From Actinophytocola sp963727495 (GTDB taxonomy: Bacteria > Actinomycetota > Actinomycetes > Mycobacteriales > Pseudonocardiaceae): a stretch of 64,000 nt of DNA. A program made the position numbers and the translations under genes. The notes beneath the pieces were generated by a model. It was not told the origin of the DNA. It ran no database searches and saw nothing but the letters and a program-made list of their open reading frames with translations. The DNA is taken from contig CAVSGQ010000005.1 of the NCBI GenBank assembly GCA_963727495.1, positions 124,001 through 188,000 on the forward strand, in the 5' to 3' direction. Below, piece by piece: positions 42,017 to 50,332 of this stretch (position 1 is the first letter of the stretch; every line of letters begins with the position of its first letter).

Positions 42017-42613
42017 ATGTCTTTCAACCTTTCCGAGATGCTCAAGTCGGTCGCCAACGTCGATCTGACCGCCGTTCTCGACCAGGACACCACGCAGGAG
42101 CAGCAGGCCGCGCAGATCGACGAGCAGCACGCCAACGCCGAGAACACGCAGGTCGGCGCGCAGCAGAACAACCAGAGCCAGGACACCGACACCGACACCA
42201 CGACCGTGGCCGGCGACGGCGGCAACGGCGGCGTCGCGGTGGGCGGCAGCGCGAACGGCGGCTCCGGGCTGGGCATCGGCGGGAACGCCGGCGACATCTC
42301 GCAGAGCGGCAAGTTCAACATCAACTTCGGTGACTCGACCGGTGGGTCCGGTGTGGGCGTCGGGGGCAACGGCGGTGTCGGCGGGAACGCGGACGCCAGC
42401 GGCGGCAACGGCGGCAACGCCACCTCCACCGTCGACGTGGACGCCGACCAGACCAGCGACCAGGACCTGGACCAGCACAACGACATCGACCAGGACCTGG
42501 ACAGCGACCAGACCCAGGTGCAGGACGCCGACGTCGACCAGCACCAGGACTTCCACGCCGACGTGGACGCCCGGGTGCACGACGCACTGAACGACCTGGA
42601 CCTGCCCCTGTGA
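42017..42613 (+). CDS. acidic, Gly/Asp/Gln-rich low-complexity protein
   Basis: 198 aa from ATG 42017 with GAGGAG upstream. A short N-terminal helix (MSFNLSEMLKSVANVDLTAV) is followed by a Gln/Asp-rich part, a glycine-rich centre (GNGGVAVGGSANGGSGLGIG, repeated in kind near 110-140) and a strongly acidic Asp/Gln/His tail with D-Q-D-L-D-type repeats. No signal peptide or membrane segment is visible. The composition recalls IniB-type N-termini and actinobacterial disordered proteins, but I cannot assign a family. An inverted repeat GGGAC-N5-GTCCC lies 57-71 bp upstream. Confidence 0.75.
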   Translation: MSFNLSEMLKSVANVDLTAVLDQDTTQEQQAAQIDEQHANAENTQVGAQQNNQSQDTDTDTTTVAGDGGNGGVAVGGSANGGSGLGIGGNAGDISQSGKFNINFGDSTGGSGVGVGGNGGVGGNADASGGNGGNATSTVDVDADQTSDQDLDQHNDIDQDLDSDQTQVQDADVDQHQDFHADVDARVHDALNDLDLPL

Positions 42614-42632
42614 CCGTCCTCGACGGAGCGGG

Positions 42633-43937
42633 TCAGCGGAACAGACGCAACGGGATGGCCGCCGCCATGGCGGCCATCCCGTCGTCGTTCGGGTGCAGGT
42701 GGTCACCGCTGTCGTAGGCGGCGCGCAGCCGACGCGGGTCGCCCGGGTCGCGCATCGCGGCGTCGAAGTCGATGACCGCGTCGTACTCGCCGCTCGTGCG
42801 CATCCAGGCGTTCACCGCCTGCCGCTTCGCCTCGTTCACCTCGCTGTAGAAGCCGAGCGTGTCGTCCTTGAACGGCAGGATCGTGCCACCGTAGATCGCC
42901 ATACCCACCGCGTGCGCGCGGGCGATCAGCTGGCGGTGCGCGTCGATGATCTCCGCGGCGGTGACGGTCTCGTCGGCGGGCGCGGTGGTGCCGGGGTGGC
43001 CGAGGTCGTTGACGCCGAGCAGCACCACGACGTACCGGGCGCCGGGCTGGGCCGCCACGTCGCGGTCGAACCGGCGCAGCGCGCTCTGCCCGAAGAAGGC
43101 GGCGTAGTTCTCCGCGTCGCTGCCCGGGGGCGGGTTCGGGTCGTGCAGCAGCCGGTTGCCCGCGATGCCCAGGTTGAGCACGCCGGACTCCCGCCGGCCG
43201 GGCTCGGCCAGCAGTCGCTCGGCGAGCAGGTCCGGCCAGCGGTGGTTCGCGCCCGGGATCGTCTGGAAGCCGTCGGTGATCGAGTCGCCGAACGCGACGA
43301 CAGCGCCCGCGTCCCGGTGGTGCGTGCGCACGCTGACGCCGGACAGGAAGAACCACTGGGCCACCGTGGCGGTCGCGGTGACGGTCCGCGCCGCGGTGAC
43401 GTTCCCGGCGGCGATCACGTTGTCCTGGTAGGCGAACGCGTGCAGCGTCGTCACCGGGGTGGGGTCGGGCAGGTAGATGCTCACCACCAGGTCCGCCCGC
43501 GCCGGCAGCGCCAGCCGGATCGGGTCGGTGACCATCGGGGCGCCCGCGGGAACGGTCACCGACCGGTGCCCGCCGAACGTGGCGGCGCGGTCGGTGGACG
43601 GGACGATGTCGGTGCCCGCACCGGTGCCGCCGGCCCGCCGGGCGACGTGCACCTCCCCGACGTGCAGCGGCCGCTCGCCGAACTCGTTGGTGAGCCGCAG
43701 CCGCAGCGCGTCGCCGCCGACGCTGGTGTGCACGACCTGCCGGATGGTCTCGTCGGACAGGCTCGGGGTCGCGCTCGCCGGGGTCGCGGTGGGCACGCTC
43801 GCCCAGGTGCCGACCCAGCTCGCCGGGCCGGCCGGGTGGCTGCCGGCGCTCCGGGCGGGTGCCGCCCAGCCGGCGAGCAGCACGACCGCGGCGGCCAGCA
43901 GCGCCACCAGTGCGGGTGATCGACGACTCGGTGCCAT
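42633..43937 (-). CDS. secreted SGNH/GDSL hydrolase
   Basis: 434 aa from ATG 43937 (GGGAGGATCTC upstream). A Sec signal peptide (LVALLAAAVVLLAGWAAPA) leads to an N-terminal beta-rich domain (WVGTWASVPTATP, IRQVVHTSVGGDALRLRLTN) typical of this secreted group. The catalytic SGNH domain has block I VVAFGDSITDGF, the Gly/Asn blocks with GVNDLGH, and block V SGDHLHPNDDGM. It should hydrolyse esters in polysaccharides or lipids outside the cell. An alternative start 24 codons upstream would spoil the signal peptide. Confidence 0.92.
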   Translation of the reverse strand: MAPSRRSPALVALLAAAVVLLAGWAAPARSAGSHPAGPASWVGTWASVPTATPASATPSLSDETIRQVVHTSVGGDALRLRLTNEFGERPLHVGEVHVARRAGGTGAGTDIVPSTDRAATFGGHRSVTVPAGAPMVTDPIRLALPARADLVVSIYLPDPTPVTTLHAFAYQDNVIAAGNVTAARTVTATATVAQWFFLSGVSVRTHHRDAGAVVAFGDSITDGFQTIPGANHRWPDLLAERLLAEPGRRESGVLNLGIAGNRLLHDPNPPPGSDAENYAAFFGQSALRRFDRDVAAQPGARYVVVLLGVNDLGHPGTTAPADETVTAAEIIDAHRQLIARAHAVGMAIYGGTILPFKDDTLGFYSEVNEAKRQAVNAWMRTSGEYDAVIDFDAAMRDPGDPRRLRAAYDSGDHLHPNDDGMAAMAAAIPLRLFR

Positions 43938-44133
43938 GAGATCCTCCCGCGACGGTGCGGCCGGAAGTTTCGCCAAAGTTCCGGAATAAAAGGTAGGACT
44001 GGCGCACACACTCTGTCAACGACGGGGACCGAGGACGGGAGCGCGGATTCCGAAACTTTCGGTGGCGGTGGCTGTCGGACCGGGCCGCCGCGCCCTACGG
44101 TTGGTGGGTGGCCGGACGCCGGCGGGCCGGGAC

Positions 44134-45237
44134 GTGAGCACGCTGCTGCTCTGCGGCGACGTGATGACCGGCCGCGGCATCGACCAGGTGCTGCCGCACC
44201 CGGGCGACCCGCGGTTGCGCGAGTCCCACGTCACCGACGCGCGCTACTACGCCGGCGCGGCCATGCGGCGCAACGGCCGGATCCGCCTTCCGGTGCCGTT
44301 CTCCTGGCCGTGGGGCAGCACGCTCGCGGCCATCGACGCGGTCGCACCGGACGCGCGGGTGATCAACCTGGAGACCGGCATCACCCGGTCCGGCGAGTTC
44401 GCGGCGGGCAAGGCCGTGCACTACCGGATGAGCCCGGACAACCTGCCGACCGTGGGCGCCGGGCGGCCGGACGTCTGCGTGCTGGCGAACAACCACGTGC
44501 TGGACTTCGGCCGGCGCGGCCTGCTCGACACGCTGCGGCTGCTGGGCTCGGCCGGGCTGGCGGTGGCCGGCGCCGGGAGCGACCTGGCCGCGGCCTCCCG
44601 CCCGGCGGTCGTCCCGTTGGGCAGGGGCGGCCGGCTGGTGGTGTTCGCCGCCGCGACGGAGTCCAGCGGGGTCCCGGCGCACTGGGCGGCGACCGAGACC
44701 GGGCCGGGCGTGCACCGCCTGCCGGACCTGTCCGACGCCACCGCGGCGGCGGTGGTGGCGCGGGTGGCGCAGGTCCGGCGGCCCGGCGACGTCGTCGTGT
44801 TCTCCGTCCACTGGGGATCGAACTGGGGCTACACGGTGCCGGACCGGCAGATCCGGTTCGCCCACCGGCTCGTCGAGGGCGGCGTGGACATCGTGCACGG
44901 CCACTCCTCGCACCATCCCAGGCCGATCGAGATGCACCGCGGCAGGCTGATCCTCTACGGCTGCGGTGACCTGATCAACGACTACGAGGGCATCACCGGG
45001 CTCGAGGCCTACCGCGACGACCTGCGCCTGCTGTACTTCCCGGCCGTCGACCCCGCCACCGGCGAGCTCACCGGCCTGCGCATGCTGCCCGTGCGGGCGG
45101 TGCGGCTGCGGCTGCAGCACGCGTCGGCCGCCGACACCGACTGGCTCGGCGACATCCTCACCCGCACCGGCGACCGGTTCGGCACCCGCATCTCCCGCGG
45201 CCCGGACGGCATGCTCGTGCTCACGGCCCGGACCTGA
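44134..45237 (+). CDS. CapA-like polysaccharide synthesis/metallophosphatase-type protein
   Basis: 367 aa from GTG 44134; in-frame GTGs at 44104 and 44062 are alternatives. CapA/PgsA fold with LLLCGDVMTGRGID at the N-terminus, VINLETGITRSG, CVLANNHVLDFG and DIVHGHSSHHPRP, which supply metal ligands similar to those of calcineurin-like phosphatases. CapA proteins take part in poly-gamma-glutamate capsule formation, but many actinobacterial members stand alone, as here. No signal peptide is seen in the chosen frame. Substrate unknown. Confidence 0.85.
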   Translation: MSTLLLCGDVMTGRGIDQVLPHPGDPRLRESHVTDARYYAGAAMRRNGRIRLPVPFSWPWGSTLAAIDAVAPDARVINLETGITRSGEFAAGKAVHYRMSPDNLPTVGAGRPDVCVLANNHVLDFGRRGLLDTLRLLGSAGLAVAGAGSDLAAASRPAVVPLGRGGRLVVFAAATESSGVPAHWAATETGPGVHRLPDLSDATAAAVVARVAQVRRPGDVVVFSVHWGSNWGYTVPDRQIRFAHRLVEGGVDIVHGHSSHHPRPIEMHRGRLILYGCGDLINDYEGITGLEAYRDDLRLLYFPAVDPATGELTGLRMLPVRAVRLRLQHASAADTDWLGDILTRTGDRFGTRISRGPDGMLVLTART

Positions 45238-45313
45238 CGGTTCCAGCGGTTCTCCACGGGTCCTGCCGGTGGCGTGTGCTGTGGTGGGCGCCGGGCGTGG
45301 ACGGGAGCTTCGG

Positions 45314-46765
45314 GTGACGCAGCAGCACAGACCGGTCGGCCTGGTGGTGGCGATCTTCCTCGGCACGTTCATGTCGCTGCTGGACGTGAGCGTGGTCAAC
45401 GTCGCGCTGCCGGCGATGCAGGACGACCTCGGCGCCGGCTTCAGCACCGTGCAGTGGGTCGTGGACAGCTACACCCTGTGCCTGTCCGCGCTGATCCTGT
45501 CCGGCGGCACGCTCGCGGACCGCCACGGGCGCAAGCGGTTGTTCGTGGGCGGGCTCGCGGTGTTCACGGCGGGCTCGCTGGTGTGCGCGGTCGCGCCAGC
45601 CACCGCCGTGCTGATCCTGGGCAGGCTGGTGCAGGGCGCGGGCGCCGCCGCCGTCGCGCCGGGCGCGTTGTCGTTGCTGGTGCAGGGGTTCCCGGGGCGG
45701 CGCGAGCAGGCGCGGATGATCGGCATGTGGGGTGCCTGCGTGGCGCTCGCGGTGGTGGTCGGGCCGCTGGTCGGCGGCGTGCTCACCGACGCGTTCGGCT
45801 GGCCGGCCATCTTCCTGATCAACCTGCCGCTCGGCGTGGTCGCGATCGTGGCCGGGTGGGCCGGCATCGCGGAGAGCGCCGACCCCGAGCACGCCGGCAG
45901 CGACCCGGCCGGGCAGGTGCTGGGCGTGGTGTGGCTGGCCGCGCTGACCTACGCGGTGCTGGAGGCCGGCCACCGCGGCTGGGACTCGGCGCCGATCGTC
46001 GCGCTGCTCGGCGTGGCGGTCGTGGGGTTCGCGCTGTTCGTCGTGGTCGAGCGGCGCGCGCGGCGGCCGATGCTGCCGCCGGGCCTGTTCACCCGGCCGC
46101 GGTTCGCCGTGGTCACCTTCGCGTCGTTCGTCCTCGGGTTCGGCGCCTACGGCACCTTCTACCTGCTCTCCCTGTTCCTGCAGCAGGTCCAGGGCTCCTC
46201 GCCGGCCGAGACCGGGGTGCGCTTCCTGCCCTACTCGGTCAGCATCGCGGTCGGCTCGGTGGTCGGCGGCCGCCTCGGCGCCCGGCTGGACGGCGGCCGG
46301 ATCATGCTCACCGGCTACACGCTGATCGGCGCCGGGCTGCTCGCCCTCGTCGGCATCGGACCGGGCGCCGGGTACCCGCCGGTCGCCGCGCTGTTCGCGG
46401 TGCTGGGAGCGGGCATGGGTCTGGCGATCACCTCCACCAACTCCGCCGCGGTCGGCGCGGTGGGCCGGCGGCGGTCGGGCACGGCCGCCGCCACGGTGAA
46501 CGCCGCGCGCCAGACGGGGACGGCGCTGGGCGTCGCGGCGCTCGGGGCGATCGTCAACGGGCACCTCGGTGCGCGGGTCACCGGCCGCTCGGTCGGCACC
46601 GTGCTCGACGGGCCGGCCGCCGCGGCCTTCACCTCGGGCCTGCACCTGAGCCTGCTGGTGGCCGGCGGGCTGACCCTGGTCGCCGCGGCGGCGATCGCCA
46701 CGGTCCGCCCGGCGGCCCCGGTCGCCGCGCTGCCGGAGGAGCCGCCCACCCGTGCGGCCGCCTGA
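45314..46765 (+). CDS. DHA2-family MFS drug/proton antiporter
   Basis: 483 aa from GTG 45314 with GGGAG upstream. It is a 14-helix EmrB/QacA-type transporter. Visible are FMSLLDVSVVNVALPAMQ (helix 1), WVVDSYTLCLSALILSGG (motif D1/B region), LADRHGRKRLFVGG (motif A) and ARMIGMWGACVALAVVVGP (motif C). It should export hydrophobic or cationic compounds in exchange for protons. A cyclopropane synthase and DUF1295 gene follow on the same strand, so it may belong to a membrane-lipid operon, though a drug role is equally possible. Confidence 0.92.
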   Translation: MTQQHRPVGLVVAIFLGTFMSLLDVSVVNVALPAMQDDLGAGFSTVQWVVDSYTLCLSALILSGGTLADRHGRKRLFVGGLAVFTAGSLVCAVAPATAVLILGRLVQGAGAAAVAPGALSLLVQGFPGRREQARMIGMWGACVALAVVVGPLVGGVLTDAFGWPAIFLINLPLGVVAIVAGWAGIAESADPEHAGSDPAGQVLGVVWLAALTYAVLEAGHRGWDSAPIVALLGVAVVGFALFVVVERRARRPMLPPGLFTRPRFAVVTFASFVLGFGAYGTFYLLSLFLQQVQGSSPAETGVRFLPYSVSIAVGSVVGGRLGARLDGGRIMLTGYTLIGAGLLALVGIGPGAGYPPVAALFAVLGAGMGLAITSTNSAAVGAVGRRRSGTAAATVNAARQTGTALGVAALGAIVNGHLGARVTGRSVGTVLDGPAAAAFTSGLHLSLLVAGGLTLVAAAAIATVRPAAPVAALPEEPPTRAAA

Positions 46766-46816
46766 CCAATCCGCCCGGCCGCGCGCTCCGAACAGCGGGT
46801 GAGGAAGGGAGTGCGG

Positions 46817-48091
46817 GTGACGGCAGGTGTGGCGGTGCGAGTGGTGAAGCTGGTGGAACGGCTGTTCGGCGCGCCGTTCCCGGTCGGGCTGCGGGCGTGG
46901 GACGGCAGCCGGGCGGGGGCCGCCGACGGCCCGTGCGTGGTGCTGCGGTCCCGGCGGGCGCTGCGGCACGTGCTGTGGCAGCCGGGGGAACTGGGCCTGG
47001 CGCGGGCGTACGTGTCCGGCGACCTGGACGTGGAGGGGGACCTCGCGGAGGGGCTCAGCCGGTTCTGGCGGCTGGGTGGCGCGCCGGCGCCGGGAGCGGG
47101 GCGGTGGCCGCGGATCGTGGCGGCCGCGCTCGCCCTGGGGGCCGTCGGCCCGCGGCCGCCGCGCCCGGCCGCGGAGGCGCGCCTGTCCGGCCGGACGCAC
47201 ACCCGGCGCCGCGACCGGGCGGCCGTCGCGCACCACTACGACCTGTCGAACGAGTTCTACCGGCTCCTGCTCGACCCGCACCTGGCCTACTCGTGCGCGT
47301 ACTGGACCGGCGACGGCCCGGAGTACACGCTGCACGACGCGCAGACCGACAAGCTGGACCTGCTCTGCCGCAAGCTGGACCTGCGCCCCGGCATGCGGCT
47401 GCTCGACGTGGGCTGCGGCTGGGGTTCGCTGGTGCTCTACGCCGCCGAGCACTACGGCGTGCGCGCCACGGGGATCACGCTGTCCCGGGCGCAGCGCGAC
47501 CACGTGCGTGCCCGGGTCGCCGCGGCCGGGCTGGACGGCGAGGTCGAGGTGCGGCTGCAGGACTACCGCGACCTGCAGGACCCGCCCTTCGACGCGGTCG
47601 CGTCGGTCGAGATGGGCGAGCACGTCGGCGAGCGGAACTACCCCGAGTACGCCGCGACGCTGCACCGGATGCTCGCGCCGGGCGGGCGGCTGGTGCTCCA
47701 GCAGATGTCCCGCGGCGCGACGGCGCCCGGCGGCGGGGCGTTCATCGAGACCTACATCGCCCCGGACATGACCATGCGCCCGGTCGGGAGCACACTGAAC
47801 CACCTGGCCGCCGCCGGCCTGGAGGTCCGGGACGTGGAGGCCATGCGGGAGCACTACGTGCGCACCTGCCGGGCGTGGCTGGCCACCCTGGAGCGGCGGT
47901 GGGCGGACGTCGTCGCGCTGGTCGGCCGCGAGCAGGCCCGGGTGTGGCGGCTCTACCTCGCCGGGGGAGCGCTGGCGTTCGAGGAGAACAGGATGGGCGT
48001 GGACCAGATCGTCGCGGTGCGCACGCACGTGGACGGGCACAGCGGCATGCCGGCGGTTCGCGAGCCGGCGCGGCGGGCCGTGCATGGCTGA
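46817..48091 (+). CDS. cyclopropane-fatty-acyl-phospholipid synthase family methyltransferase
   Basis: 424 aa from GTG 46817, preceded by GAAGGGAG; GTG 46799 is an alternative. The N-terminal lipid-binding region (LRHVLWQPGELGLARAYVSG) precedes the catalytic domain with VAHHYDLSNEFYRLLLDP, the SAM site LLDVGCGWGSLVLYAAEHYG and FDAVASVEMGEHVGE. It transfers a methylene or methyl from SAM to unsaturated acyl chains of phospholipids. The two desaturases in the window could supply substrates. The downstream DUF1295 gene overlaps by 8 bp. The pair resembles ufaA1 and its neighbour in mycobacteria. Confidence 0.92.
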   Translation: MTAGVAVRVVKLVERLFGAPFPVGLRAWDGSRAGAADGPCVVLRSRRALRHVLWQPGELGLARAYVSGDLDVEGDLAEGLSRFWRLGGAPAPGAGRWPRIVAAALALGAVGPRPPRPAAEARLSGRTHTRRRDRAAVAHHYDLSNEFYRLLLDPHLAYSCAYWTGDGPEYTLHDAQTDKLDLLCRKLDLRPGMRLLDVGCGWGSLVLYAAEHYGVRATGITLSRAQRDHVRARVAAAGLDGEVEVRLQDYRDLQDPPFDAVASVEMGEHVGERNYPEYAATLHRMLAPGGRLVLQQMSRGATAPGGGAFIETYIAPDMTMRPVGSTLNHLAAAGLEVRDVEAMREHYVRTCRAWLATLERRWADVVALVGREQARVWRLYLAGGALAFEENRMGVDQIVAVRTHVDGHSGMPAVREPARRAVHG

Positions 48092-48869
48092 CGTCGTGAC
48101 GAACCTCGCCGCGAGCGCCGGGGTGATCGTCGTGCTGTTCGGCGCCGTCTTCGCGGTGTCCGTGCGCCGGGACCGGCACGACCTCGTGGACGTCGTGTGG
48201 GGGCTCGGCTTCGCGCTCGTCGCGGTCACCACGTTCGCGCTCTCCGCGGGGAGCGGCGAGCCGGCCACCCGCCTGGTGCTCACCGCGTGCACCGTGGTGT
48301 GGGGGCTTCGCCTCGCCGTCCACATCGGACTGCGCAACCGGGGCAGGCCGGAGGACCGGCGGTACACCGAGATCCGCGCCAAGGCCGCCCGGTGGCCGAA
48401 CCTGCGACTGGCCGGCGTCGTGTACCTCACCCAGGCCGTGATCATGTTCGTGGTCTCGCTGCCCGTCCAGGTAGGACAGTACGGGCCCGGCGCGCCGGGG
48501 TGGCTGCTCGCGGCCGGCGCCGCGGTGTGGTTGCTGGGCTTCGCGTTCGAGACGGCCGGCGACGCGCAGCTGCGCCGCTTCGCCGCGGATCCCGCCAACC
48601 GCGGCCGGGTGCTGGACACCGGCCTGTGGCGCTACACCCGCCACCCGAACTACTTCGGCGACGCGACCGTCTGGTGGGGCCTGTACGTGCTGGCCTGCGG
48701 CGGCTGGGCCGGTGCGGCGACCCTGCCCGCGCCGCTGCTGATGACGTTCATCCTGGCCCGCGGCACCGGCAAGCCGCTGACCGAGAAGCACCTCGCCGGC
48801 TCGCGCCCGGGCTACGCCGACTACGTCCGGCGCACCAGCGGATTCCTCCCCCTCCCACCCCGCCCCTGA
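48084..48869 (+). CDS. DUF1295 membrane protein (steroid-reductase-like fold)
   Basis: 261 aa with about six helices. The C-terminal half carries the family signature FAADPANRGRVLDTGLWRYT followed by RHPNYFGDATVWWGLYVLA, and ends SGFLPLPPRP. DUF1295 proteins are related to 5-alpha-steroid reductases and isoprenylcysteine methyltransferases. Next to cyclopropane synthases they are thought to complete methyl-branched acyl (for example 10-methyl) synthesis by reduction. The ATG lies inside the synthase gene, so both are translated together. The stop is followed by the second repeat array. Confidence 0.9.
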   Translation: MADVVTNLAASAGVIVVLFGAVFAVSVRRDRHDLVDVVWGLGFALVAVTTFALSAGSGEPATRLVLTACTVVWGLRLAVHIGLRNRGRPEDRRYTEIRAKAARWPNLRLAGVVYLTQAVIMFVVSLPVQVGQYGPGAPGWLLAAGAAVWLLGFAFETAGDAQLRRFAADPANRGRVLDTGLWRYTRHPNYFGDATVWWGLYVLACGGWAGAATLPAPLLMTFILARGTGKPLTEKHLAGSRPGYADYVRRTSGFLPLPPRP

Positions 48870-48903
48870 CCGCCCCCACCCCCGAACCGCCCCTCACACC
48901 CCC

Positions 48904-49169
48904 GAGCCGTCCCCCCACACCGCCGAGTCGTCCCGTCACATCGGCGAGTCGTCCCGTCACATCGGCGAGTCGTCCCGTCACATCGGCGAGTCGACTCCTC
49001 ACATCGGCGAGTCGTCCTCTCACACCGGCGCGGGCACGCATCCCGCTTCAACGCCACGGGTCGGTTCGGCGGTGCCAGGGGTCGGTTCGGTGGTCGGTTC
49101 GGCGGTGCCGGGTCGGTTCGGTGGTGCCAGGGGTCGGGTCGGTGGTGTGAGGGGTCGGTTCGGTGGGTG
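48904..49169. repeat. 21-bp degenerate repeat array 2, bipartite and inverted
   Basis: Left arm 48904-49029: six 21-bp units, three of them identical (starting GAGTCGTCCCGTCACATC at 48925, 48946, 48967). A 28-bp switch zone follows. The right arm 49058-49169 has about five units of opposite orientation starting GGGTCGGTTCGG and ending GTGCCAG or GTGTGAG, some shortened. The right arm ends within 3 bp of the stop codon of the minus-strand acyltransferase gene. It lies between convergent genes. Confidence 0.9.
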
Positions 49170-49171
49170 GC

Positions 49172-50332
49172 CTAGCGCTCGCGCTTGCCCATCTCGGCGA
49201 AGGTGGCGCGGTTGTGGCGGTCGACGAGCACGGCCAGGTCGGCCACCTCGGCACGGAGCTCGGGCGGCACCTTCAGGTAGGTCGAGCGGGGTGCCAGCCG
49301 GGCGCCGCGGACCACCTTGGCCCGGTAGCTCAGCGGTCCGAACACGACGGTGCGCAGGCCGTGCCGCAGCGCGAGCTCGACGACCTCGTAGTAGGTCATC
49401 GCGAAGTACCCGAAGTGCTCCTGCGCGGCGGCGGAGAAGCCGGTCATCTTCACGTGCAGCTCGCCGCCGTGCGCGTAGCAGAGGGCGAACGCCTCGAGCT
49501 CGCCGTCGCGCTCGGCGACCAGCAGGCGGCACCACGGGGCCAGGTGGCGCTCGATGCGCTCGACCAGCCCGCGCAGGAACTCCGCGGTGATCGCGTGGCC
49601 GTAGCGGCGCAGCTGCCCGGCGTGCAGCTCCGCCAGCTCGGGGCCGCGGGTGCCGAGCGCGTCCTCGCGCACCGCCATGCCGGCCGCGGCGAACTCGCGC
49701 CGCTCCCGGCGGACCTTGTTGCGCCGGCGCTTCGGCAGCGTGGCGACGTAGCCGTCGAAGTCGGGCCAGGCCACGTCCAGCTCGGCCTGGGCGAGCGTGG
49801 CGGCGCCGACATAGCCGCGCTCGGCGAGCAGGGCGGCCAGCGGGTCGCCGTCGGGCACGTGCGGCACCGAGGTGACCGGGCAGCCCCAGTCCCGCGCGGC
49901 CGCGTCGAGCTCGTCGAGCAGCGCGGCCATCGCGTCCGGACGGCGCTCGCCGACCAGGCCCGGCAGGTAGCCGCCGGGCAGCGTGGCGGTCGCCGCGGGG
50001 TGGCAGGCGTCCAGGCGGCCGGCGAGCCGCTCGCGCCGCGCCGCGATCTCCGCGTGCGCGTCCGGGTCCGCCTCGGGGTCCAGCTCGCCGGTCAGCAGCA
50101 GGGCGATCGGGTCGCCGGTCGGGAACGAGCCGGCGGCGACGCGCTGGGCGACCAGCCCGGCGGCCGCGCCGGCGTCCTCGCGCAGCACGTAGCGCACCTC
50201 GTCGCGGCGGCCCTCGTCGTCGGTGGCCAGCCACTCCGGCGTGGTCAGGATCGTCGGGTGGGGCAGCGCCGCCCGCCACGGCCCGGCCAGCTCGGCGATC
50301 CGGGACGCGCGTCGGACGGTCATGGTCCTCAT
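49172..50332 (-). CDS. FemAB/BioF2-like GNAT acyltransferase
   Basis: 386-aa soluble protein with a double-GNAT arrangement. The N-terminal half is variable. The C-terminal half has YVATLPKRRRNKVRRERREF, a signature of peptidoglycan-bridge (FemAB)-type and BioF2-like enzymes, then LLVAERDGELEAFALCYAHG and HFGYFAMTYYEVVELALRHG. It probably transfers an aminoacyl or acyl group. The ATG at 50332 overlaps the stop of the upstream MFS gene (ATGA), so the two are coupled; the transporter may export the product. The gene ends at the border of repeat array 2. Confidence 0.82.
   Translation of the reverse strand: MRTMTVRRASRIAELAGPWRAALPHPTILTTPEWLATDDEGRRDEVRYVLREDAGAAAGLVAQRVAAGSFPTGDPIALLLTGELDPEADPDAHAEIAARRERLAGRLDACHPAATATLPGGYLPGLVGERRPDAMAALLDELDAAARDWGCPVTSVPHVPDGDPLAALLAERGYVGAATLAQAELDVAWPDFDGYVATLPKRRRNKVRRERREFAAAGMAVREDALGTRGPELAELHAGQLRRYGHAITAEFLRGLVERIERHLAPWCRLLVAERDGELEAFALCYAHGGELHVKMTGFSAAAQEHFGYFAMTYYEVVELALRHGLRTVVFGPLSYRAKVVRGARLAPRSTYLKVPPELRAEVADLAVLVDRHNRATFAEMGKRER

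Noticed and set aside
45221..48619. 1132-residue minus-strand frame
   Set aside because: It is antisense to the MFS, cyclopropane synthase and DUF1295 genes, all of which show clear motifs on the plus strand.
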